From the NCBI GenBank assembly GCA_910578835.1, contig CAJTSK010000002.1, positions 113,197 through 177,196 of the forward strand: a DNA stretch of 64,000 nucleotides, given 5' to 3'. The position numbers and the translations under genes are program-made. How positions within the stretch are numbered: position 1 is the first letter of the stretch; every line of letters begins with the position of its first letter. Of this stretch, positions 8,079 through 17,517 are shown piece by piece. This stretch comes from an uncultured Muribaculum sp. GTDB lineage: Bacteria > Bacteroidota > Bacteroidia > Bacteroidales > Muribaculaceae. The notes below the pieces were generated by a model. That model saw only the letters and a program-made list of their open reading frames with translations. It was not told where the DNA came from and made no database searches.

Positions 8079-9877
8079 TCTACTGAATGTTTGTCGATTA
8101 GTCCCGATGGACGGAACTCGATGAAGTATAATGTATCGTTGACCTGTCCGGCACCTTCATTGGTTCCTGTAAAGTGGAATCCACTTTGCACGCCGTCATA
8201 ATAATACTTTGAGTCGAGCAGTTTGCCACCGGTCTCGTTTATAGATTTCAACAGGTAATATCCGGCATCAAATCCAAGGATGCCTTGCACCGGCACTGCC
8301 TGTATCATTGATGTACCGAACCAATTTTTATATCTTTCTGCAATATCCTTGCTCCTATAGCTGTTGTCATCGTTGTAGAAGCGAGAGTAGATGGTAGCGT
8401 CAAGGAAATGCAGGTTTTCAAGCGCGTTGCCACGGAATGTAATCCATTCCGGATAACCGAATATGCGTATCTGGTTGTTGTCGGCATGGTGCTCGCGGAA
8501 TGTCTTCAGCGCGCCCGCGATGTGGCTGAATTCGGTAGAAGTACCTGATTCAGGTATAAACATGTAGTACCCGTCGGAATCAAGAGAAGCGAGGTCGCTC
8601 TCCTTAAGATAACTTGTATAGGGTATCTCGATGTAATTTCTTCCTCTTACATTCAGGCTTTCGCGAAGTTGTGCGGTGAAATCTTTCTTATCGGTCTTTC
8701 CATCGCGCGGTGTCAGGAATACCGGGGTGTACTGCGGATAAAGCCTGTGAAATTCTGAAATAGCCTTGGGGTAAACCGCAGAGTGGGTGATATTGGCTTG
8801 CAGAATATCAGGATTTTTAAGATACTCTGTGTTTTTGACAGCAAAAATATTGAACACTGCAGCTCCACGCTCGCGGGCGAAACGCGCGATAGCATCAAGC
8901 TGGTCATTGTCATCGGGGGTGATTATCACATCGACATTTTCAAGTTCCGGTTTGCCGAGTATATTCACTACGGTATCAAGGCTTGACGCAGAGTCATAGG
9001 CGCGTATTGCGATTTTGCGTTCGCTGTTGCGCAATGAATCAGCGGCGAGAAGCATACCACGGTAAAATTCTGTGTAAAGCTGTGTCTGCTTATCGATATT
9101 TTCCGAGTCAAGCATGAAGGGGAGTATGACCGCTATGTTGGTAGTCTCTTTTACATTTTCTGTCGTATCAGTCGGGTCGGTTTCTTCCGGGAGTGTTGAC
9201 AGGTGGGTTGAGTCAGCAGTCGTGTCTACCTCTGGAGTGGTTGCAACGGATGCCGGAGAGGGCACTGTTGTCGTAACAGGAGAAGTGACCGTGACGGTGG
9301 TCGGCTCCGGGGTCGGGGAGGTCTCTATGGCAGCAGGGGCTGTCTTGGTCTCCGGCTCGGGAGTCTGACAGGAGTCGGGGAGCAGGAGCAGGGTGCCATG
9401 TTTCAATCCGTTGTTAAGAGAAGGGTTGAGTTCGATTAACTGAGTCTCGGAAATTCCATACCGCTTACATATGCCATATATGGTCTCGCCCTTTGCCACA
9501 TGATGTACGGCAGCTTTAGGGTAAGACATCTTATTGCCGTTGTCAGTAGCCAGATATACCTTGGACTTTTTATCGTTTGCACCCGATTTGACTGATTCGT
9601 TGTCTTTTGCTCCCAGTTCGGGAAATTCTGCGACAGGGAAATATAGCACCGCTCCGGCACGTAATCCGTCGGCTACCGATGGATTGTATTGAACGAGCTG
9701 TGATTTGGTTATGCCAAATTCCTTACACAGACCATATACTGTCTCTTTGGGCTGAACTTCGTAATAATAACATTCCTGACCGTTAATCATGCGGGTAGGA
9801 AGATTGGCTGCGTTTACCGATGCCGCCAGCATGACAGCACCTAAAGGCAAAATATTTAACTTGCTATGAAATTTCAT
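8075..9877 (-). CDS. LysM plus type 1 periplasmic-binding-fold protein
   Basis: Secreted 600-residue cell-wall protein. A signal peptide (residues 1-23) is followed by two LysM domains: about 38-81 (QPKETVYGLCKEFGI) and 124-167 (AKGETIYGICKRYGI), which bind peptidoglycan. A Pro/Thr/Val-rich linker (about 168-245) leads to a C-terminal domain with the alternating alpha/beta pattern of type 1 periplasmic binding proteins. Such fusions are found in Bacteroidetes with no settled role. It is the first gene of a two-gene operon with the barrel gene. The binding-domain ligand is unknown; a sensor or scaffold role in the envelope is inference. Confidence 0.85.
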   Translation of the reverse strand: MKFHSKLNILPLGAVMLAASVNAANLPTRMINGQECYYYEVQPKETVYGLCKEFGITKSQLVQYNPSVADGLRAGAVLYFPVAEFPELGAKDNESVKSGANDKKSKVYLATDNGNKMSYPKAAVHHVAKGETIYGICKRYGISETQLIELNPSLNNGLKHGTLLLLPDSCQTPEPETKTAPAAIETSPTPEPTTVTVTSPVTTTVPSPASVATTPEVDTTADSTHLSTLPEETDPTDTTENVKETTNIAVILPFMLDSENIDKQTQLYTEFYRGMLLAADSLRNSERKIAIRAYDSASSLDTVVNILGKPELENVDVIITPDDNDQLDAIARFARERGAAVFNIFAVKNTEYLKNPDILQANITHSAVYPKAISEFHRLYPQYTPVFLTPRDGKTDKKDFTAQLRESLNVRGRNYIEIPYTSYLKESDLASLDSDGYYMFIPESGTSTEFSHIAGALKTFREHHADNNQIRIFGYPEWITFRGNALENLHFLDATIYSRFYNDDNSYRSKDIAERYKNWFGTSMIQAVPVQGILGFDAGYYLLKSINETGGKLLDSKYYYDGVQSGFHFTGTNEGAGQVNDTLYFIEFRPSGLIDKHSVE

Positions 9878-9902
9878 ATCAGTCGATTGCTGTTTAATTA
9901 CG

Positions 9903-9910
9903 CAAAGTTA
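9903..9910 (-). promoter_or_regulatory. -7 box for the LysM-barrel operon
   Basis: The minus strand reads TAACTTTG (TAnnTTTG), 26 bases upstream of the LysM gene ATG. No clear -33 box. Confidence 0.6.
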
Positions 9911-10010
9911 CAAAATAATCCCGTTATGCCACGCAATTCCCTTAATAAATGATGAGCCTTGAGCACTGACTCAAGCCTTAAGTCTCTCTATGCCGGTTTT
10001 CCATGGTTTG

Positions 10011-10055
10011 TAAAAGAGGAAAGACGTGTCACCCAAAGCGGGTGACACGTCTTTC
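10011..10055 (-). terminator. Intrinsic terminator of the OmpA lipoprotein gene
   Basis: Perfect 14-bp stem (aagacgtgtcaccc at 10021-10034 with gggtgacacgtctt at 10040-10053), extendable by two pairs, 5-base loop. On the minus strand it is followed by TCCTCTTTT, consistent with termination of the gene ending at 10075. Confidence 0.85.
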
Positions 10056-10074
10056 TGTAAGTTGGGAGTGGTGA

Positions 10075-10770
10075 TTATAGAGAGCCGTTTTCTGCTTCCT
10101 TTACCATCTCGGGGCTTGCTGTGATGTAGATTTCCACGCGACGGTTCTGGGCACGACCTGCTGCAGTCTCGTTGGATGCCACATAGTCAGCCATAGGTAT
10201 GCCTTTGGCGGTCAAGCGAGTGGGGCTTACACCTGAGTTTACAAGGTAGGTAAGCACTGCATCGGCACGCTCGTTGGAAAGCTTTTCATTGACAGCATAT
10301 GAACCGGTGTTGTCGGTGAAACCGAGAATCTGTACATCGGTAAGCGGATTCTGTTTCAATGATACTGCAAAACGGCTAAGATCGTTCTGGGCTGCGGTGT
10401 TAAGTGTATATTTTCCGGTGGGGAATAGTATGCCGCCGTCAAATGTCACCTTGATAGCCTGCAGACCGTTCTGGTCGGTGGTCTGTTCTACCTGTGCATC
10501 GGGAAGTGTAGCTTCGAGCTGCTTCTGCTGATTATCCATCTTCTTTCCAATCAAGGCACCTGCGCCTGCACCTACGGCTGCACCGATGGCACTGCCGATA
10601 CCTGCGCCTTTTCCTCCGCCGATAATGGCACCGAGACCAGCGCCTACGGCAGCGCCGCCACCACCGCCAATGAGGGCGCCCTTGCCGGTGTTGGTCATTG
10701 AATTACAACCTGAAGAGAGAAGCATGCATGCTGCCAGCAGCGATGCGCCTGTAATTTTGAGAATCTTCAT
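10075..10770 (-). CDS. Glycine-zipper OmpA-family lipoprotein
   Basis: YiaD-like lipoprotein of 231 residues. The lipobox LSSGC puts the lipid anchor at Cys22. Residues about 31-75 are an extended glycine zipper (alternating G/A with GxxxG), which can insert in or associate with membrane. Residues about 105-220 are an OmpA C-terminal peptidoglycan-binding domain with the features FTDNTGS, NxxLSxxRA and NRRVEIYI. It should link the outer membrane to the cell wall. It has its own -7 box (10807-10814) and a strong terminator. Confidence 0.92.
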   Translation of the reverse strand: MKILKITGASLLAACMLLSSGCNSMTNTGKGALIGGGGGAAVGAGLGAIIGGGKGAGIGSAIGAAVGAGAGALIGKKMDNQQKQLEATLPDAQVEQTTDQNGLQAIKVTFDGGILFPTGKYTLNTAAQNDLSRFAVSLKQNPLTDVQILGFTDNTGSYAVNEKLSNERADAVLTYLVNSGVSPTRLTAKGIPMADYVASNETAAGRAQNRRVEIYITASPEMVKEAENGSL

Positions 10771-10806
10771 TTTCGTATTTTAATTAAATTAATAAAATTT
10801 AAACCA

Positions 10807-10814
10807 CAAAGTTA
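10807..10814 (-). promoter_or_regulatory. -7 box for the OmpA lipoprotein
   Basis: Minus strand TAACTTTG, 37 bases upstream of the ATG; no convincing -33 box. Confidence 0.55.
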
Positions 10815-10907
10815 ATAAATGCGTTGTATATAAAAAAATGAATCACAACTAATATTTTTAATACAAGATAAATGGAAAAATTGTTTTTAGACTTGCGGGA
10901 TTTTCAG

Positions 10908-10915
10908 TAAGTTTG
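10908..10915 (+). promoter_or_regulatory. -7 box for the EamA transporter
   Basis: TAAGTTTG (TAnnTTTG) 27 bases before the ATG at 10942, in an AT-rich divergent region. Confidence 0.55.
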
Positions 10916-10941
10916 CAAACATATTCAATATATATAGGCAG

Positions 10942-11865
10942 ATGATGGATAGTAAATTCAAGATAGCCCGGGGTTCCTTGATATGGTTTCATCTCGGAGC
11001 TATTTTAACAATAATAGCATGGGGTGTGTCGTTTGTCTCCACTAAGGTGCTGCTTGAAAATGACCTGCAGCCTACCGAGGTATATGTCTATCGTACATTA
11101 CTCGCTTACCTTATGGTGTTGTGTGTATGTCACAAACGGATTTTCTCCAATTCTTGGCGCGATGAACTGCTTTTCGTGGCGTGTGGTCTTTGTGCCGGCT
11201 CACTTTATTTCATCGCGGAAAACACCGCGCTGGAATACACGCTTGTTTCCAATGTGTCATTAATAGTGACGCTTGCCCCGTTGCTGACCACGCTCCTTGT
11301 CGGTGCAATCTATAAGAGCGAAAAGCCCGGCAAGGGGGTGCTCGCAGGCTCTTTGATTGCCTTGACGGGAGTAGGTTTTGTGATATTCAACAGTAGTTTC
11401 GTGCTTGACGTGAAGCCGTTGGGCGACCTGTTGTCGCTTGCTGCAGCACTCTCGTGGGCGGTATATTCTCTTGTATTACGTAAACTCAATGCGTTCTATT
11501 CGGTGATGTTTATATCGCGCAAGACATTTTTCTACGGAATGCTGACAGCTATCCCGTTTATGTGCATGCAATCAACCCACACGCCTCTATCTGTGTTTCA
11601 GCGTGTCGATGTATGGTCCAATTTCCTTTTCCTTGGACTATTCTGCTCTATGCTTGCCTTCATAATATGGGCATGGGTCAACAAAGGTCTTGGTGCCATC
11701 AAGGCAAACAATTACCTGTATTTCCAGCCGATTGTGACGCTTGTTGCCTCTGCCCTGCTACTCGGAGAGAAGGTGTCGTTGATAGGTTACACCGGTTGTG
11801 CGCTCATCCTTTTAGGTGTGTGGGCAAGTGACCGTTGGGGCGGCAGCAAGATTCCGAAGCATTAG
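10942..11865 (+). CDS. EamA-family (DMT) transporter
   Basis: Inner-membrane transporter of 307 residues with about ten hydrophobic helices arranged as two EamA repeats, the usual drug/metabolite-transporter layout. Tandem start codons (ATGATG) make the exact start uncertain by one residue. It ends 16 bases from the stop of the convergent AlkD-like gene. The substrate cannot be predicted; members export amino acids, nucleotides or other metabolites. Confidence 0.88.
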   Translation: MMDSKFKIARGSLIWFHLGAILTIIAWGVSFVSTKVLLENDLQPTEVYVYRTLLAYLMVLCVCHKRIFSNSWRDELLFVACGLCAGSLYFIAENTALEYTLVSNVSLIVTLAPLLTTLLVGAIYKSEKPGKGVLAGSLIALTGVGFVIFNSSFVLDVKPLGDLLSLAAALSWAVYSLVLRKLNAFYSVMFISRKTFFYGMLTAIPFMCMQSTHTPLSVFQRVDVWSNFLFLGLFCSMLAFIIWAWVNKGLGAIKANNYLYFQPIVTLVASALLLGEKVSLIGYTGCALILLGVWASDRWGGSKIPKH

Positions 11866-11881
11866 AGCGCGTTCCTCAGCG

Positions 11882-12436
11882 TCAGGGGCATTCCTCTTCA
11901 AGGAAGTCAATCTCTTCAATAAGATTGCGGGCGATACCCGCAGTCAGCGGGCAGCCGCGCCGTGACTCGGTTTCTGCGTAAGCGCGGGTTTCGGCAAGTC
12001 GTCCGGGAAGCAGGTTGAACATTAGCCTCAACGCGGTATAGCGTGACATGTCGCAATCCGACAGTATTAACTCTTCGGCAAGATTACATGCCCAGGTCAT
12101 CTTTTTCAACAGCTTAAGGCAAAGTATATCAGCTACCTCCGTGGTCGGGATTGTGGATATCCATTCACGGGCTGTGGAGATGTCAAACTGCTCCGGCGGA
12201 TATACCATCGGTGCGAGCAACAGGCTTTCACGCGTGGAGTCATTGTGCCATAGCTCTTCAGCGAGTTGTGCCGACTGTGGTGTATCACCAGCAATAGCAA
12301 CCAATTGCGGTATATTTACACCAAAAATAATACGATAAGGCGCACCCATGCGACGCATTGCGTCGGCGACGGCGCCGTTGCGCAATGCGTACATGCGATG
12401 CTTGATTTCTTGTAACGGGTTGTTAAATCGAGTCAT
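11882..12436 (-). CDS. AlkD-like DNA alkylation repair (HEAT-repeat) protein
   Basis: 184-residue helical protein from the ATG at 12436, which overlaps the thiH stop by 14 bases; a longer in-frame start at 12508 would lie deep in thiH. Repeated two-helix units (for example LAEELWHNDSTRESLLLAPMV and VADILCLKLLKKMTWACNLAEELI) suggest a HEAT-like solenoid as in AlkC/AlkD glycosylases. The match is by overall pattern; I do not see a certain catalytic Asp. It is the last gene of the thiamin operon, which is odd for a DNA repair protein. It could instead be a degenerate, non-enzymatic family member. Confidence 0.6.
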   Translation of the reverse strand: MTRFNNPLQEIKHRMYALRNGAVADAMRRMGAPYRIIFGVNIPQLVAIAGDTPQSAQLAEELWHNDSTRESLLLAPMVYPPEQFDISTAREWISTIPTTEVADILCLKLLKKMTWACNLAEELILSDCDMSRYTALRLMFNLLPGRLAETRAYAETESRRGCPLTAGIARNLIEEIDFLEEECP

Positions 12437-13547
12437 TGGAATCAAATATTTTATCCCAGTCTTTCCATACAGCCTCATAGCCAAGCTTTCTGATGCCGTT
12501 GACCACATCCTCGGGGCTGCGACCGTCGCTCACTTCAAACTGTTCAAGCGAGTCGGGCGAAACAGCATAGCCACCCGGGTCGGTCTTACTTCCGGCGCTC
12601 ATCGAGGTAACTCCGAGTTTCATCATGTTTTCGCGGAATACCGGATTTTCACGTGTAGAGTAGCTGATGTCGACATCATGGTCAAAGATACGAAACGCAA
12701 ATGTAAGCTGGGCAAGCTCCTTGTCGCTCATCACTACATTGGGTTGGAAATGTCCTTCTGACGGGCGCATACGCGGGAAATTAACTGAAAATTTGGTCTG
12801 CCAGTAATTTTTGCGCAGATACCGGAGGTGTCGCGCCATCATGGTCACATCGGTGCGCCAGTCTTCAAGGCCTATCAATACGCCCATGCCTATTTTGTGG
12901 ACACCGGCTTGCCCCATGCGGTCGTAGCCGTTAAGGCGCCAGTCGTAGATTGACTTCATGCCTACAGGGTGATATTTCTTGTAATTGGCTTCATTGTAGG
13001 TCTCCTGAAAGCACACGACTCCGTTAAGCCCCGACTTTGTGAGCCGGTGGTACTCTTCCGATTTCATCGGCTGTACCTCGATTGAGAGATTGCTGAAATA
13101 TGGGCGGCAGGTGAGGAGTGCCTGCTCAAAGTATTCCACTCCAGCCTTGGCGGGATTCTCTCCGCTGACAAGAAGCAGATTTTCAAAGGGACCGAGCCGG
13201 CGTATTGCCTTGCACTCTTCCTCTATCTGCTCCATTGTAAGGATGGTACGCTCAAAAGGGTTGTTGTGGTTAAATCCGCAATAGACACAGGCGTTGCAAC
13301 ATGAGTTGGTGATGTACATGGGTATGTACATGCTTATGGTGTTGCCAAAACGCTCCTTTGTATATCGCTGGCTGAGCTGCGCCATCGGTTCAAGATAGGC
13401 AGCTCCTGCCGGAGATATAAGAGCCATAAAATCGTCGATGTCAAGGTTGGTCTTGCCGAGCGCTATCTCAACATCGGCGCTACGTTTCGACATTATGCAC
13501 CGGGTAGTCTCGTCCCAGTCATAATGCTTTATTTCATCATAAAACAT
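12423..13547 (-). CDS. thiH: 2-iminoacetate synthase ThiH
   Basis: Radical SAM tyrosine lyase that makes dehydroglycine for the thiazole ring of thiamin; this is the anaerobe route. The 374-residue length is normal. The [4Fe-4S] motif C-x3-C-x2-C is visible in NSCCNACVYCGFNHNN, followed by the ThiH/BioB-type barrel (LLVSGENP, IEVQP, FQETYNE, GMGVLIGLEDWR). It sits 8 bases after thiC in the thi operon. Confidence 0.97.
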   Translation of the reverse strand: MFYDEIKHYDWDETTRCIMSKRSADVEIALGKTNLDIDDFMALISPAGAAYLEPMAQLSQRYTKERFGNTISMYIPMYITNSCCNACVYCGFNHNNPFERTILTMEQIEEECKAIRRLGPFENLLLVSGENPAKAGVEYFEQALLTCRPYFSNLSIEVQPMKSEEYHRLTKSGLNGVVCFQETYNEANYKKYHPVGMKSIYDWRLNGYDRMGQAGVHKIGMGVLIGLEDWRTDVTMMARHLRYLRKNYWQTKFSVNFPRMRPSEGHFQPNVVMSDKELAQLTFAFRIFDHDVDISYSTRENPVFRENMMKLGVTSMSAGSKTDPGGYAVSPDSLEQFEVSDGRSPEDVVNGIRKLGYEAVWKDWDKIFDSNDSI

Positions 13548-13555
13548 AATTTATC

Positions 13556-15256
13556 TTACTTTGCACAATTGTCCATCACTGACTGAGATATACGCATCGC
13601 GCAGAAATTGGGGCCACACATGGTGCAGAAGTGGTCATCGCCTTTATGGCTTTCCACATAATACTGGCGTGCGCGCTCAGGGTCAAGTGAAAGGTTGAAC
13701 TGGTCTTTCCAGCGGAAATCAAAACGAGCCTTGCTCATGGCATTGTCGCGTATAACCGCTCCGGGGTGACCCTTTGCGATATCAGCGGCGTGAGCGGCTA
13801 TCTTATATGCGATGACACCATTTCTCACATCTTCAAGATTCGGAAGGGCGAGATGCTCTTTAGGGGTGACATAGCATATCATCGCCGTACCCATCCATGC
13901 TATCTGGGCTGCGCCGATAGCCGATGTGATATGGTCATAGCCGGGTGCGATGTCGGTAGTGAGCGGACCGAGAGTATAGAACGGAGCTTCGTGGCATGAT
14001 GAAATCTGTCGGTCCATGTTCTCACGTATCTTTTGCATGGGCACATGACCCGGTCCTTCAATGAGTACCTGCACATTGTGGGCCCATGCTTTTTCGGTCA
14101 GCTCGCCAAGCACGTCAAGTTCAAGGAACTGGGAGCGGTCGTTGGCATCATGGATAGAGCCGGGACGCATACCGTCGCCAAGTGACACAGCTACGTCGTA
14201 GCGTGCAAGAATCTCACAGATTTCATCGAAATGGGTATATAGGAAATTCTCCTCATTATGCATCACTGCCCACTGGGTCATAATCGAGCCGCCGCGCGAC
14301 ACAATGCCGGTAAGACGCTCACCGATGATGTCGGCATGGGCGCGAAGCACGCCTGCGTGGATGGTGAAATAGTCAACTCCTTGCTCGGCTTGCTCAATAA
14401 GAGTGTCGCGGTAAATCTCCCAGGTAAGTCGGCTGACATCGCCGTCTACTTTTTCGAGTGCCTGATACACAGGTACTGTTCCCATCGGTACAGGGCAATT
14501 CCTGATAATCCATTCGCGTGTCTCGTGGATATTGTCGCCGGTAGAGAGGTCCATGAGAGTGTCGCCACCCCAATAGCAGCTCCACACAGCCTTGTTGACC
14601 TCTTCCTCGATACCTGATGACAGTGCCGAGTTACCTATGTTGGTGTTGAGCTTGACAAGAAATTTTGAGCCGATAATCATCGGTTCGCTTTCAGGATGAT
14701 TTATGTTTGCGGGCAACACGGCGCGACCTGCCGCGATTTCGTCACGTACAAGCTCGGGAGTGATGTGGCTTTTTATTCCAAGTGCCTCGTTGTTCATGTT
14801 TTCACGTATCGCCACATACTCCATTTCCGGAGTGATGATGCCCTGTCGTGCAAGTGCCATCTGCGTGATTTCCTTTCCTTCCTTGGCGCGACGGGGTGCA
14901 TGACGGTGGCTGAAACGGATTGCGTCGAGCGATTTGTCTGCCTCACGTTCCCGGCCGTAGTCCGATGATATGCCGTCGAGCTGTTCAAGGTCGTCGCGAC
15001 GGGATATCCACTCTTCGCGTGTACGCGGCAATCCCTTGTTGATGTCAATTTGCACATCGGGGTCGGTATATACCCCGCTGGTGTCGTAGACATATACGGG
15101 TGCATTTTCGGTGACTACGCGTTCGCCATCGACAATTTTTACCGTAGGGGTAAGATTGATACGGCGCACAGGTACTTTTATATCGTAAATCTTTCCTTTC
15201 AGATATGTCTTTTCTGAACCGGGGTAAGACTGTACGTTGATATCGTTGATTTCCAT
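13556..15256 (-). CDS. thiC: Phosphomethylpyrimidine synthase ThiC
   Basis: Radical SAM enzyme that converts aminoimidazole ribotide to HMP phosphate, the pyrimidine half of thiamin. The 566-residue length is typical. The C-terminal cluster motif C-x2-C-x4-C is present as CTMCGPNFC, and core blocks such as EGPGHVPM and GDGMRPGS are intact. The gene follows thiG by 23 bases in the same operon. Confidence 0.98.
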   Translation of the reverse strand: MEINDINVQSYPGSEKTYLKGKIYDIKVPVRRINLTPTVKIVDGERVVTENAPVYVYDTSGVYTDPDVQIDINKGLPRTREEWISRRDDLEQLDGISSDYGREREADKSLDAIRFSHRHAPRRAKEGKEITQMALARQGIITPEMEYVAIRENMNNEALGIKSHITPELVRDEIAAGRAVLPANINHPESEPMIIGSKFLVKLNTNIGNSALSSGIEEEVNKAVWSCYWGGDTLMDLSTGDNIHETREWIIRNCPVPMGTVPVYQALEKVDGDVSRLTWEIYRDTLIEQAEQGVDYFTIHAGVLRAHADIIGERLTGIVSRGGSIMTQWAVMHNEENFLYTHFDEICEILARYDVAVSLGDGMRPGSIHDANDRSQFLELDVLGELTEKAWAHNVQVLIEGPGHVPMQKIRENMDRQISSCHEAPFYTLGPLTTDIAPGYDHITSAIGAAQIAWMGTAMICYVTPKEHLALPNLEDVRNGVIAYKIAAHAADIAKGHPGAVIRDNAMSKARFDFRWKDQFNLSLDPERARQYYVESHKGDDHFCTMCGPNFCAMRISQSVMDNCAK

Positions 15257-15279
15257 TGTTGATAGTGTTTGGTTGTGGA

Positions 15280-16053
15280 TTATCCGAGAAATGAGGTGAG
15301 TGGTGAGGTCGCTTCTGCAACACTGGTTTGCGAGCCAAGACCGGCGCGATATGCCATGCGTCCGGCTTCGACGGCGAGTTTAAATGCGCGAGCCATCGCC
15401 ACAGGGTCGCCGGCAACGGCTATCGCAGTATTGACAAGTACCGCATCGGCTCCCATCTCCATTGCGTCGGCAGCGTGGGATGGCGCGCCGAGACCGGCGT
15501 CTACCACTACCGGCACGCGACTTTCTGCAATGATTATTTCAAGCAGGTCGCGTGTCTTCAAGCCTTTGTTGGTGCCGATAGGTGCTCCAAGAGGCATCAC
15601 CGCTGATGTGCCCACATCTTCGAGGCGCTTGCAAAGCACCGGGTCGGCTTGGATGTAAGGAAGCACTATGAAACCTTCCTTGGCGAGAATCTCGGTAGCT
15701 TTGAGAGTCTCAACGGGGTCGGGGAGAAGATATTTCGGGTCGGGGTGAATCTCAAGCTTTATGAAATTGGTGTTGAATATGTCACGCGATAGCTTTGCTG
15801 CTAAAACAGCTTCTCTCGCATCGCGCACACCCGAGGTGTTGGGGAGAAACTGTACTTTATCACGGTTGATGTGACGGAGCATGTCATCTTCGCGTGCATG
15901 ATCCATGTCTATACGTTTCATCGCTACGGTAATCATCTCTGATTCGGACGCGAGTATTGACTCAAGCATAAGCGAGTTTGACGAAAATTTGCCTGTGCCG
16001 ACAAAAAGGCGGGAATTAAATTCCTTGCCGCCTATGATTAATTTATCTTGCAT
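15280..16053 (-). CDS. thiG: Thiazole synthase ThiG
   Basis: TIM-barrel enzyme that assembles the thiazole phosphate from deoxyxylulose phosphate, dehydroglycine (ThiH) and ThiS thiocarboxylate. The start is set at the ATG at 16053, giving 257 residues beginning MQDKLIIGGKEFNSRLFVGTGKF as family members do; the longer frame starts with TTG at 16077. Conserved blocks include ETLKATEILAKEGF, PLGAPIGTNKG and VDAGLGAPSHAA. The Schiff-base Lys is expected in the TVAMKR segment. Confidence 0.97.
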   Translation of the reverse strand: MQDKLIIGGKEFNSRLFVGTGKFSSNSLMLESILASESEMITVAMKRIDMDHAREDDMLRHINRDKVQFLPNTSGVRDAREAVLAAKLSRDIFNTNFIKLEIHPDPKYLLPDPVETLKATEILAKEGFIVLPYIQADPVLCKRLEDVGTSAVMPLGAPIGTNKGLKTRDLLEIIIAESRVPVVVDAGLGAPSHAADAMEMGADAVLVNTAIAVAGDPVAMARAFKLAVEAGRMAYRAGLGSQTSVAEATSPLTSFLG

Positions 16054-16080
16054 GATTGGTTTGGATTGAGTTTTCAATTT

Positions 16081-16707
16081 TCATATATCAGAGGGAGAGA
16101 GGGCTTCAAGCAGTTGCGAGGTGTATCTTACCGGGTCGGGCGCGTTTATTATCGAGCCTGAAACTGCTATACCCTGCACGCCGGTCGCCATTATTCCTGT
16201 CACATCTTCAAGCGTAATGCCGCCGATTGCCACAATCGGGAGGGTATTTCCCCCCTCGGTTACGGTGGCTACAATATCCTTGTAGCCGTCAAGACCGATT
16301 ACCGGTGAGAGATTTTTTTTAGTGGTGGTGTGACGGAATGGCCCCAAGCCTACATAATCGACATCCACACCGCGAAATGACAGTATATCGTCGGCTGTAT
16401 TTGCAGTGACTCCGATTATAGCGTGCGGACCGAGAATTTCTCTCGCCTTGCGCGGGTCCATGTCGTTTTTGCCAAGATGAACGCCATGCACGCGCAGTTC
16501 GTTGACCAGTTCCACGTTGTCGTCTATGACAAGGATTATGTCATTTTCCTTACACATCGGTATGATTTCGAGAGCTGTGCTCTTCATTTCCTCATAGGAG
16601 GCATCCTTCATGCGGAGCTGAATCCACTTGCAACCGCCTTCGATTGCCATTTTTACCTCTTCCGCTATTGTGTAGCGGTCAGAGGGGTGGGTTATGAATT
16701 GTAACAT
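16081..16707 (-). CDS. thiE: Thiamine-phosphate synthase ThiE
   Basis: Joins HMP-PP and thiazole phosphate to give thiamin phosphate. 208 residues, single TIM barrel. Key features are visible: IQLRMKD for pyrophosphate binding, ILVIDDNVELVNELRVHGVHLG and the C-terminal AIGGIT phosphate loop. It is the more canonical of the two ThiE-family genes here. Confidence 0.95.
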   Translation of the reverse strand: MLQFITHPSDRYTIAEEVKMAIEGGCKWIQLRMKDASYEEMKSTALEIIPMCKENDIILVIDDNVELVNELRVHGVHLGKNDMDPRKAREILGPHAIIGVTANTADDILSFRGVDVDYVGLGPFRHTTTKKNLSPVIGLDGYKDIVATVTEGGNTLPIVAIGGITLEDVTGIMATGVQGIAVSGSIINAPDPVRYTSQLLEALSPSDI

Positions 16708-16728
16708 ATGGTCGTAGATTGTATGTTG

Positions 16729-17331
16729 TCAGTTATCATTGGAGGAGAATTGTTTCAGCCTCGACTTGAGTTCGTCAAGTGATTGTGAACTGAAAAGGTA
16801 GCCGAGCACAGCATAGCCTTTGAAGGGTAGACCGGCAATCGTGTCGAGTCGTCGTGGTGTGACGCCTCCGAGGGCGATTACTTTTCCTTCAGGCAGTGTG
16901 CTGAGTTGGCTTTCCGTGAACGTGCCCGAGTATCCGGGCTTTGAAATGCTCGGAAATATAGGACTGAGTGAGAGGTAGTCATGTCTTGAGCTATATGTTT
17001 CAATCTCCTCGATGGTGTGGCATGTGCGGCTTATTGCACCGCGATACATAGCCGGAGCTTCCGGGCAGCGGGAATTAAGATGTATGCCGCCGAGGTTAAA
17101 CTCGTTAAGCAGTTCAAAATGCCCGTGGAGCCGCAATTTGGAATGTAACTTCGGCGGAATGCGCTCGATTACCGCCTTCACATCGCGTAATGTGGCTCCC
17201 GGATGGCGCAGGTGCACATAATCCCACCCTGCTTCAAGGATAGTCTTAATCCATAGGGCTTCATCCTGAAACAGTTCAGTGGGAGTTATTGCTATCTTTA
17301 ATAGCTTTCTATCCACCGTAGAAGGGCTCAA
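16729..17331 (-). CDS. ThiE/TenI-family protein
   Basis: Second TIM-barrel protein of the ThiE/TenI family, 200 residues. It keeps HLRHPG and LGGVTP but lacks the DDN of true ThiE (here LRLHGHFELLNEFNLGGIHLN), which fits a TenI-like thiazole tautomerase or a diverged ThiE. The reading frame opens with TTG at 17331, with a GTG at 17316; there is no ATG, and both overlap the thiS stop, so translation is probably coupled to thiS. The exact start is uncertain. Confidence 0.85.
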   Translation of the reverse strand: MSPSTVDRKLLKIAITPTELFQDEALWIKTILEAGWDYVHLRHPGATLRDVKAVIERIPPKLHSKLRLHGHFELLNEFNLGGIHLNSRCPEAPAMYRGAISRTCHTIEEIETYSSRHDYLSLSPIFPSISKPGYSGTFTESQLSTLPEGKVIALGGVTPRRLDTIAGLPFKGYAVLGYLFSSQSLDELKSRLKQFSSNDN

Positions 17332-17509
17332 TTACCAATACAGAATCGCCTTCGTGGAGTATGGTTGAGTCGCGGTCGACAAGAAACACCACTTCTCCGT
17401 TGAGAGCAGTCGCGATACCTTCCGGATTGATTCCTGCAAGGTCGAGTGCGCCCTGGAGAGAAGTATTGTCGGGCACCGACATCGCTTTGTTGTTTACTGA
17501 AATGTTCAT
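17309..17509 (-). CDS. thiS: Sulfur carrier protein ThiS
   Basis: 66-residue ubiquitin-like sulfur carrier. The C-terminal Gly-Gly (FYGG) is the site of thiocarboxylation. The middle segment SLQGALDLAGINPEGIATALNGEVV is typical. It normally needs the adenylyltransferase ThiF, which is not present in this cluster. It overlaps the following TenI/ThiE-like gene by 8-23 bases depending on start. Confidence 0.95.
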   Translation of the reverse strand: MNISVNNKAMSVPDNTSLQGALDLAGINPEGIATALNGEVVFLVDRDSTILHEGDSVLVIEPFYGG

Positions 17510-17517
17510 GATTTATT

